In this document: piece after piece, positions 42,901-49,824 of the stretch
Layout: the number at the start of each line of letters is the position of its first letter
Numbering within the stretch: the first letter of the stretch is position 1
Source: Micromonospora sp. ATCC 39149
GTDB lineage: Bacteria > Actinomycetota > Actinomycetes > Mycobacteriales > Micromonosporaceae
Direction of reading: 5' to 3'
Assembly (NCBI RefSeq): GCF_000158815.1
Contig: NZ_GG657738.1
Coordinates: 1,291,927 to 1,341,750 of the forward strand
Length of the DNA: 49,824 nt
The notes under the pieces: generated by a model
What the model saw: the letters and a program-made list of their open reading frames with translations, nothing else
Told to the model about the DNA's origin: nothing
Databases searched by the model: none
Program-made: the position numbers and the translations under genes

Positions 42901-44322
42901 ATGCGCCGCCTGCGGCAGCTCGCCGAGCGTACGCCGGCCCGGCGGGAACGCTACGTCGACCTGTTGCGGGCGGTCGCCATCGGCATGGTCGTCGCCGGGC
43001 ACTGGGGCGTCACCGTCATCACCCGGGACGCCGCCGGCCGGCCCACCGGCCACTCCGCGCTCGGCGACCTGCCGTGGGCGTACCCACTGACCTGGGCGGC
43101 CCAGGTGCTGCCGGTGTTCTTCCTCGTCGGCGGGTTCGCCAACGCCGCCTCACTGACGGCGAGCCGGGCCCGGGGCGGCGACGCCACCGGCTGGCTGATC
43201 GACCGCAGCGCCCGGCTGGTGCCGCCGACCACCGTCATGCTGCTGGTACTGGCGGCCGGCGCGGGCGGGGCGTACCTGTGGGGCGCCGGGGAGGCCCGGA
43301 TCCGCACGGTGGTCTGGTTCGCCACCATCCCGCTGTGGTTCCTCGTGCCCTACCTGGCCGTCGTCGTCCTCACCCCACCGGCGCACGCGCTGCACCGACG
43401 CTTCGGCCTCGCCGTGCCGGTGGCCCTGGCTGGCCTGGTCGCCCTCGGCGACCTGGGGCGGCTGACCGGGCCCGGAGTCCTCGCCTGGGGCAGCTACCTG
43501 GCCGGCTGGCTCGCCGTGCACCAGCTCGGCTTCGCCTGGTACGACGCCCACGCCGCCGCCGGTGCCCGGAGCGCCCCGCCGGGCGGGCGGCCCGCAGCGA
43601 GCGCGGACGGTCCCCGGCACCCGCTGCCGACGTCCCGTCCGGCGGCGGTCGCGCTGCTGGCCGGAGGAATAGACGCGGTGCTGCTGCTCACCGTCGTGGG
43701 GCCGTACCCGGTGGCCATGCTGAACGTGCCAGGCCAGCGGCTGGACAATGCCAGCCAAACAAAAACCTGGCACTGCTCGCCCTAAAACACCGCCCAAATC
43801 GGGCTGGTCCTGCTGCTGCGCGACCGCGCCGAGCGGTGGCTGCGCCGACCCTGGCCGTGGCAGGTGGTCATCGCGGTGAACTCGGTGGTGCTGACCCTCT
43901 TCCTCTGGCACCTCACGGCCGCCCTGCTGCTGATCGGCCTGCTGGACGCGGTCGACCTGCTGCCCACCCCGGCGGTGGCCACCGCCGCGTGGCTGGCCTG
44001 GCGGGTGCCCTGGCTGCTGCTGCTCGCCGTGGTGCTGGCCGGGCTCGTCGCCGTCTTCGGCCCGGTCGAGGCGCGGTCCGGCCGGCGGCGGCGCGCCGGG
44101 GAGGAGGCACGCCGCCGGGCCACCGACGGCGGTCGCCGCCGGGCCCAGGCCACGCTGGTGGTCGTCGGATACGCCGCCGTGGTCGCGGGGCTGCTGGTCA
44201 ACGCCGTCACCCCGAAGGCCGCGTCCGAACCGCTGGGGCTGCCCGCCCCGACTCTGGTGGCGTACCTGACCGGGGCGGGGCTGCTGCGGGCGCTCAGGTC
44301 TGGGTGGGGAAGCCGAGATTGA
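42901..44322 (+). pseudogene. Acyltransferase-3 family membrane protein with internal stop
   Basis: The first part (42901-43785) starts RERYVDLLRAVAIGMVVAGHWG, the family 3 acyltransferase signature, and has about seven membrane segments. A TAA at 43783-43785 ends it. In the same frame the sequence goes on with NTAQIGLVLLLRDRAERWL and three or more helices to 44322. Between 43757 and 43785 the +1 frame gives NLALLAL, the sequence expected there. So an A-rich segment (43755-43765 and 43783-43788) carries two compensating shifts, one producing the stop. Family members O-acylate surface sugars or lipids. If real, the protein loses its last three or four helices. Confidence 0.72.
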
Positions 44323-45802
44323 CCCCGCGGTGGCGGGGATCGGGCCACCGGCTGGTGACCACCTTGCCCCGGGTGAAGAACGCGACCCCGTCGGCGCCGT
44401 GGGCGTGCAGGTCACCGAAGAGGGACGCCTTCCAGCCGCCGAACGAGTAGTACGCCATCGGCACCGGGATCGGCACGTTGATGCCGACCATGCCGACCTC
44501 CACCTCGTGCTGGTAGCGCCGGGCCGCGCCGCCATCGTTGGTGAAGATCGCCGTGCCGTTGCCGTACGGGTTGGCGTTGACCAGGTCCACCGCCTCGTCG
44601 TACGAGCCGACCCGCAGCACGCCGAGCACCGGCCCGAAGATCTCGTCGGTGTAGATCGACATGTCCGGGTTGACCCGATCGAACAGGGTCGGGCCGAACC
44701 AGAAGCCGCCCGGCTCACCGTCCGGTGCGACGTCGCGCCCGTCGACCACGGGGACGGCCCCGGCGGCCACCCCGGCCTCGACGTACCCGCGTACCCGCTC
44801 GGCGTGCGCGGCGGTCACCAGGGGACCCATGTCGCAGCCGCGCCGGCCGTCGCCGGTGCGCAACCGGGCCATCCGCTCGGCGATCCGGGCGACCAGGGCA
44901 TCGGCGACCGGCTCCACCGCGACCAGCGCGGAGATCGCCATGCACCGCTCCCCCGCCGAGCCGAAGCCGGCGTTGACCGCCGCGTCGGCGGCCAGGTCGA
45001 GGTCGGCGTCGGGGAGCACCACCATGTGGTTCTTCGCCCCGCCGAGGGCCTGCACCCGCTTGCCGGCGGCGGTGCCGCGCCGGTGCACGTGCCGGGCGAC
45101 CGGGGTGGAGCCGACGAACGACACCGCCTTCACCCCCGGGTGGTCGAGCAGCGCGTCGACCGCCTCGGCGTCGCCGTTGACCACGTTGAACACCCCAGCG
45201 GGCAGGCCGGCCTCGGCGAACCACTCGGCCAGCAGCAGCGCCGCGCTCGGGTCCTTCTCGCTGGGCTTGAGCACCACCGCGTTGCCGCAGGCCACGGCGA
45301 CCGGGACGAACCACAGCGGCACCATCACCGGGAAGTTGAACGGGGAAACCACCGCGACCACCCCGAGCGGCTGGCGCAGGCTGTACGAGTCGACCGCGGC
45401 CGAGACGTTCTCGCTGAACCCGCCGCGCAGCGCCGAGGAGATGCCGCAGGCGTACTCGATGACCTCCAGGCCGCGCTGCACCTCGCCGGCGGCGTCGGCG
45501 AGCACCTTGCCGTGTTCCGCGGTGATCACCTCGGCGAGCCGGTCGCGGCGGGCGTTGACGATCTCGCGGAAGGCGAACAGCACGGCCGTCCGCTTCGCCA
45601 GGGAGGCGTCGCGCCAGGCCCGCGCGGCGCGCCCGGCGGCCTCGACCGCGACCGCCACGTCCGCGGCGGACGCCAGCGCCACCTGTCCGGTACGCCGGCC
45701 GGTGGCCGGGTCGAACACGTCCCCGCGCCGGCCGGACGTGCCGTCGACCCGCATGCCGTCGACGAAGTGCCCGATCGGGTTCACGGCGCTCGACTCGGAC
45801 AT
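44294..45802 (-). CDS. mmsA: CoA-acylating methylmalonate-semialdehyde dehydrogenase
   Basis: This is a 502-residue NAD-dependent aldehyde dehydrogenase of the MmsA/IolA type. The catalytic Cys287 lies in GSAGERCMAIS. VVAVVSPFNFPVMVPLWFVP and KPSEKDPSAALLLAEWFAEAG are MmsA hallmarks; the general-base Glu of ordinary ALDHs is replaced in ALGGAKNHMVVLPDA, as in this family. ATG 45802 overlaps the aminotransferase stop by 4 bp. The pair suggests catabolism of beta-alanine, 3-aminoisobutyrate or valine: transamination, then oxidation to acetyl- or propionyl-CoA. Its 3' end overlaps the convergent acyltransferase gene by 29 bp. Confidence 0.88.
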   Translation of the reverse strand: MSESSAVNPIGHFVDGMRVDGTSGRRGDVFDPATGRRTGQVALASAADVAVAVEAAGRAARAWRDASLAKRTAVLFAFREIVNARRDRLAEVITAEHGKVLADAAGEVQRGLEVIEYACGISSALRGGFSENVSAAVDSYSLRQPLGVVAVVSPFNFPVMVPLWFVPVAVACGNAVVLKPSEKDPSAALLLAEWFAEAGLPAGVFNVVNGDAEAVDALLDHPGVKAVSFVGSTPVARHVHRRGTAAGKRVQALGGAKNHMVVLPDADLDLAADAAVNAGFGSAGERCMAISALVAVEPVADALVARIAERMARLRTGDGRRGCDMGPLVTAAHAERVRGYVEAGVAAGAVPVVDGRDVAPDGEPGGFWFGPTLFDRVNPDMSIYTDEIFGPVLGVLRVGSYDEAVDLVNANPYGNGTAIFTNDGGAARRYQHEVEVGMVGINVPIPVPMAYYSFGGWKASLFGDLHAHGADGVAFFTRGKVVTSRWPDPRHRGVNLGFPTQT

Positions 45803-47106
45803 CAGGCCGCCGCCTCGCCACCGACGCAGGAGGCGATGGCGTCGACCAGGATGGCCAGCCCCTCGCGGGCCTCGTCCTCGGTGAGGGTCAGCGGCGGGCC
45901 CATCCGCAGCACGTTGCCGTACAGGCCGCCCTTGCCGACCAGTAGGCCGCCGGCCCGGCACGCCTCGAAGACCCGGGTGGTCAGGGCCGGGTCGGGCTCG
46001 ACGGTGCCCGGGTGGACGAACTCGACACCGAGCATCAGCCCCTTGCCGCGTACCTCGGCGACGGGGTCGAGGCCGCCCACGGCGGCCCGCAGCCCGTCGG
46101 CGAGGATCGCGCCGACGCGGGCCGCGTTGGCCTGGAGGTCGTGGTCGATCAGGTAGTCCAGGACGGCGTTGCCGGCGGCGGTGGCGACCGGGTTGCCGCC
46201 GAAGGTGGAGAAGCTGATCGCCGGCACCGACTCCATGATCTCGGCCCGGCCGACCACCCCGGCCAGGGCGAAGCCGTTGCCGATGCCCTTGGCGAAGGTG
46301 AGCAGGTCCGGGGTGACGCCGTGCGCCTGGTACCCCCAGAAGTGCTCGCCGGTGCGCCCCCAGCCGGTCTGCACCTCGTCGGATATCAACAGGATTCCGT
46401 GCTCGTCGAGCACCTTCCGCCACGCGGCGAGGAGGCCGTCGGGTCCGTGCACGAAACCGCCGACGCCCTGGATCGGCTCGGCGATCAAACAGGCGACGTC
46501 GCCGGCGGTCTGGGTGGCGAGGACCTCGCGCAGGTCCTCCACCGCAGCGTCGACCCGGTCGGCGGGGTCGAGGCGGGACAGCAGGCCGCGCAGCCGCTCG
46601 CCGGAGTGCAGCCAGGCCACCTGGAGCGGGTTGAGGGCGCTGGCCGACCAGCTTCGGTTGCCGGTGACGCCCATCGCCGCGTACGTGCGCCCGTGGTAGC
46701 TGTTGCGCACGGCGAGGATCTGGTGCGAGCGGCGGTGGTTCGTGGCGGCCAGCAGGGCGGCCTCGTTGGCCTCGGTGCCGGAGTTGGTGAAGAAGACCCG
46801 GGCGTCGGGAATGCCGGAGTGTCGGGCGATCTTCTCGGCCAGCTCGACCTGCTGGCGGATCAGGTAGAGCGTCGAGGTGTGCACGAGGCCCGTGGCGAGT
46901 TGCCGCTGCACCGCCTCGCGGATCTCCGGAATGTCGTAGCCGATCATGTTGGTCAGCACGCCGCCGAAGAAGTCCAGGTAGGTGCGGCCCCGCGCGTCGG
47001 TGACCCGGCGGCCGGAGCCGGAGACCAGCTCGATCGGCTCGGCGTAGTAGAGCGGCATCCAGGACGGCAGCACTGCCCGGTGCCGGGCCAGCAGGTCGTC
47101 GGTCAT
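45802..47106 (-). CDS. Class III PLP aminotransferase (beta-alanine/3-aminoisobutyrate type)
   Basis: This is a 434-residue enzyme. The PLP Lys273 is in TFAKGIGNGF, the Asp contacting the pyridine N in LISDEVQTGWGRTG, and VFFTNSGTEANEAALLAAT and SYHGRTYAAMG are standard. The pattern is closest to AGT2-like alanine-glyoxylate / beta-alanine-pyruvate aminotransferases. I chose ATG 47106, with GGAGGG eight bases upstream; the GTG at 47115 would leave no spacing. It is the first gene of the pair with mmsA. The amino donor is inferred. Confidence 0.85.
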   Translation of the reverse strand: MTDDLLARHRAVLPSWMPLYYAEPIELVSGSGRRVTDARGRTYLDFFGGVLTNMIGYDIPEIREAVQRQLATGLVHTSTLYLIRQQVELAEKIARHSGIPDARVFFTNSGTEANEAALLAATNHRRSHQILAVRNSYHGRTYAAMGVTGNRSWSASALNPLQVAWLHSGERLRGLLSRLDPADRVDAAVEDLREVLATQTAGDVACLIAEPIQGVGGFVHGPDGLLAAWRKVLDEHGILLISDEVQTGWGRTGEHFWGYQAHGVTPDLLTFAKGIGNGFALAGVVGRAEIMESVPAISFSTFGGNPVATAAGNAVLDYLIDHDLQANAARVGAILADGLRAAVGGLDPVAEVRGKGLMLGVEFVHPGTVEPDPALTTRVFEACRAGGLLVGKGGLYGNVLRMGPPLTLTEDEAREGLAILVDAIASCVGGEAAA

Positions 47107-47317
47107 TCGTCGCACCCTCCAACGCGTCGGCGGTCACCGCACGGTCCCACCCGCAGGCGGCGGGGACAACTGCCACTGTGTAGCGCAGGGGTGGTTCTCG
47201 GCTGACAGCACGTCAACCGGTCCGCTGCGGTTTCCGGGGCCTCCGGCGCGTCCGACGCGCGTTTCCCCTGGCTGTGGACCCCGGAGGCGACTCGATCCGC
47301 ACGGTACGATCCGGGGC
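47107..47317. other. Divergent intergenic region, no motif recognised
   Basis: These 211 bp separate the aminotransferase start (-) from the start of the unknown gene at 47318 (+). I see neither a clear promoter pair nor a palindrome of note. Confidence 0.4.
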
Positions 47318-48298
47318 GTGCGGATCATCCGGGACATGGCGCTGCCGGACGGCGAGGCGGGCATCAACCCGGCGCGGATCGTCGACGGCGTGCGGTCCTG
47401 GGTCACCTCGCCGCCGCTGCGGGACCTGGTCGCGCGGTTCGGCGGCGACCGACCCCCGGACGACCTGGCCGCGGCGCTGGCCTGGCTGGACGACTTCTCC
47501 GCCCGGCACTGGGACTTCCGGGGCGGCCGGGAACGCCCCGAGGCCGCCGAGCCCGCGTTCGACCCCCGCACGGCGGGGCTGGTGCTCGCCGCGGCGTCCG
47601 CGCTCGGCCTGGTCCAACCGGTCCCGCCGGCCCGCCCGGCGTACGCGCACCTGGTCGTCCTCGGCGGGCTCGCGCACGCCTGCCTGCGCCGGGTCGCGTT
47701 TGCCGCGCGCCTGCTGGACTCGGGCACGACGGTGGCCGGCGAGGTGGCCGTGCTGGGCAGCTTCCGGCCGCTGTCGGGGGCGGAGCGGCGGGCGCTGGCC
47801 GACGCGGGCGTGGCGGGCGGCGACACCGAGGTGGACGCCCTCGACGCGGCGGTCCGGCTGACGTTCGGGGTGGCCGAACCGGCCGAGGAGGACGGCGTCG
47901 ACGTCGGGGATCCGCACCGGTCCTGGTCCTCGCGCACCTGGCGGCCGGCGGGGCTGCCCCCGGTGCGGGTGCTCGCCGCCCCGTCCAGCGAGCCCGGGCG
48001 GCGGCGCGCGCACACGGCCGACACCCAGCGGTTCTGGGCCGAGCGCGTCCGGCTGCGCGTCGGCGACCCGGTGCTGATGGTCACCGCGCCGATCTACGTA
48101 CCTTTCCAGCACTGCGACGCGCTGCGCACGCTCGCCGTGCCGTACGGGTGTGGGATCGAGACCGTCGGCGTGGACCCGACCCTGCCCGACCTGACGCGGC
48201 TGCCCGAGCCGGCCCTGACGCCCGGGCGCTACCTCCAGGAGATCCGCTCGGCGATCCGGTCGATGCGCGCGCTGTACGCCGCCGTCGCCGCCGGGTGA
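47318..48298 (+). CDS. Protein of unknown function, 326 residues
   Basis: GTG 47318 (RIIRDMALPDGEAGINPARI). The protein has no signal peptide and one moderately hydrophobic stretch (LVVLGGLAHACLRRVAFAARLL). I do not recognise its family with confidence. The order VAVLGSFRPLSGAERRAL, then a Thr/Asp HTADTQRFWAERV, then DPVLMVTAPIYVPFQHCDAL, recalls the YdcF (DUF218) fold, where a Gly-rich strand, a TxxNA-like helix and a vTSxxHxxR strand line the pocket. The key His and Arg positions are not obvious, so this is a weak lead. It is monocistronic, with a strong terminator beyond. Confidence 0.7.
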   Translation: MRIIRDMALPDGEAGINPARIVDGVRSWVTSPPLRDLVARFGGDRPPDDLAAALAWLDDFSARHWDFRGGRERPEAAEPAFDPRTAGLVLAAASALGLVQPVPPARPAYAHLVVLGGLAHACLRRVAFAARLLDSGTTVAGEVAVLGSFRPLSGAERRALADAGVAGGDTEVDALDAAVRLTFGVAEPAEEDGVDVGDPHRSWSSRTWRPAGLPPVRVLAAPSSEPGRRRAHTADTQRFWAERVRLRVGDPVLMVTAPIYVPFQHCDALRTLAVPYGCGIETVGVDPTLPDLTRLPEPALTPGRYLQEIRSAIRSMRALYAAVAAG

Positions 48299-48389
48299 GC
48301 CACCGCGCCGCCGCCAGCAGAACCGCCGCGCCGCCGCCGGCTGCACCGCAGCCCAGTGAGCTGGGCGGCGAACCTCCAGGCCGGGTGGC

Positions 48390-48435
48390 GGCCCGGGTCG
48401 GCGCCCGACGGGGAGATCGGGCACCGACCCGGGCC
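48390..48435. terminator. Bidirectional terminator hairpin
   Basis: Perfect 12-bp arms GGCCCGGGTCGG (48390-48401) and CCGACCCGGGCC (48424-48435), with a second nested stem GCCCGA/TCGGGC (48403-48408, 48417-48422). It lies between the convergent genes ending at 48298 and 48445. Confidence 0.8.
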
Positions 48436-48444
48436 GTCGCAGGG

Positions 48445-49353
<909 letters not shown>

Positions 49354-49452
49354 TCAGTGGCCGGTGCCGGCTGGGGCACTGCGGCGTGGCCGCGTCACCC
49401 GCACCTTTCCGGCCTTGGGAGCGCGCGGGCGGTCGGCGATAATGACGACCAT
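49354..49452 (-). CDS. Small basic 32-residue ORF in the leader
   Basis: ATG 49452 to TGA 49354 encodes MVVIIADRPRAPKAGKVRVT followed by RPRRSAPAGTGH. GAAGGAGGG precedes the start by 5-12 bases, one of the best ribosome-binding sites in the window. A strong promoter lies 83 bp upstream. The product is basic, with no membrane segment. I recognise no family. It may be a small protein or a leader peptide for the secreted-protein gene 238 bp downstream. Confidence 0.5.
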   Translation of the reverse strand: MVVIIADRPRAPKAGKVRVTRPRRSAPAGTGH

Positions 49453-49534
49453 CGAGCCCTCCTTCGGCGCTGCTCGGTGCGACCATCCGGCGAAGATGAC
49501 TATCAGCGACACGATGGAAACCCAACGTGGTGAA

Positions 49535-49564
49535 GTTATAAACCCCGGAGGGTCGCAAAGTCAA
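49535..49564 (-). promoter_or_regulatory. Strong minus-strand promoter
   Basis: Read on the minus strand, TTGACT (49564-49559) and TATAAC (49540-49535) are 18 bp apart. This is the best -35/-10 match in the window. It would drive the small ORF and perhaps the secreted protein. It lies 21 bp from the divergent TetR-type start and may be that regulator's target. Confidence 0.7.
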
Positions 49565-49590
49565 TCGTTGATGCATGGAGGTCGATGTCG

Positions 49591-49824
49591 ATGTCGCTGG
49601 CACCCCACCCGGAGGCCGGGGCCACCCCCCTGCCAGGGGCCCGACCCGGGCGCGATCCCGAGCGGGCGATCAAACGCGGGCCGCGCCGCCTGTCGGCCGA
49701 GGTGGTCGCGGCGACCCAGCGCGACCGGCTCTTCGACGGGCTCGTCCACGAGGTGGCAGCCAAGGGCTACGACAACGCCCGGGTCACCGACATCTGCCGC
49801 GCGGCGGGGGGTGACCCGCCCCGC
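49591..49824 (+). CDS. TetR-type regulator, 5' part only
   Basis: The frame is open from ATG 49591 (in-frame ATG also at 49585) to the window edge. GGAGG at 49577-49581 fits 49591. After a Pro/Arg-rich leader comes LSAEVVAATQRDRLFDGLVHEVAAKGYDNARVTDICRAAG, the first helices of a TetR HTH. The frame then reads GDPPR. With one G fewer in the six-G run at 49806-49811 it would read AAGVTRP, the usual recognition-helix start. The run may be a sequence error or a true frameshift. Confidence 0.65.
   Translation, partial: MSLAPHPEAGATPLPGARPGRDPERAIKRGPRRLSAEVVAATQRDRLFDGLVHEVAAKGYDNARVTDICRAAGGDPPR

Noticed and set aside
45803..47176. N-terminal extension of the mmsA frame through the aminotransferase gene
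   Set aside because: MmsA begins at ATG 45802 with the usual N-terminus. The upstream frame is a shadow.

Overview
The window is about 50 kb of very GC-rich, densely coding actinobacterial DNA. GTG starts, 1-4 bp stop/start overlaps, an LpqY-SugABC trehalose importer, a GT4 resembling mycobacterial Rv3032, and NgcEFG-type and RpiR genes all fit a Micromonospora-like member of the Micromonosporaceae; the genus is inference. I found no rRNA, tRNA, CRISPR array, transposase or phage gene.

Layout. 0.1-1.3 kb: AlkZ/AlkX-type DNA glycosylase. 1.45-5.8 kb (-): trehalose importer lpqY-sugA-sugB-sugC, with a 30-bp repeat that supplies the sugA start codon. 6.3-7.1 kb: two small genes, one RusA-like. 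7.6-8.3 kb (-): HAD hydrolase. 8.4-16.5 kb: alpha-glucan block, a GH63-type glucosidase divergent from a debranching enzyme, then a GT4 glucosyltransferase and a Ser/Thr kinase. 16.6-17.4 kb: YdjM-like membrane hydrolase with a strong terminator. 17.5-25.7 kb: LacI-controlled operon of solute-binding protein, two permeases, GH31 alpha-xylosidase and GH1 beta-glucosidase, which reads as uptake and breakdown of xyloglucan oligosaccharides. 25.7-25.85 kb: remnant of a HicA toxin gene.

25.9-34.5 kb: the most interesting region. A TetR gene diverges from a six-gene run of two IrtA/IrtB-like ABC half-transporters, an MptD-family ECF S component, EcfT, a two-domain EcfA and an MFS carrier. The promoter region holds a TetR-type operator and a DtxR/IdeR-like iron-box palindrome. 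No siderophore biosynthesis gene is present, so this looks like an iron-responsive metallophore uptake locus, possibly for other organisms' siderophores. 34.6-37.1 kb (-): MobA-like nucleotidyltransferase and a family A DNA polymerase whose 3' end is partly duplicated.

37.1-42.9 kb: GlcNAc/chitobiose locus with NgcEFG-like importer, RpiR/MurR regulator and a divergent BadF-type GlcNAc kinase. Between regulator and importer lies a 50-codon ORF that is the C-terminal end of a UPF0309/SIS sugar-phosphate isomerase. 42.9-44.3 kb: acyltransferase-3 gene broken by an in-frame stop. 44.3-47.1 kb (-): methylmalonate-semialdehyde dehydrogenase and class III aminotransferase. 47.3-49.8 kb: a gene of unknown function, a secreted protein, a 32-codon ORF behind a strong promoter, and the 5' end of a TetR-type gene cut by the window edge.

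Four genes carry probable frameshifts or compensated frameshifts (MFS, GlcNAc kinase, acyltransferase, terminal TetR). They may be real or sequence errors; the reads would decide.
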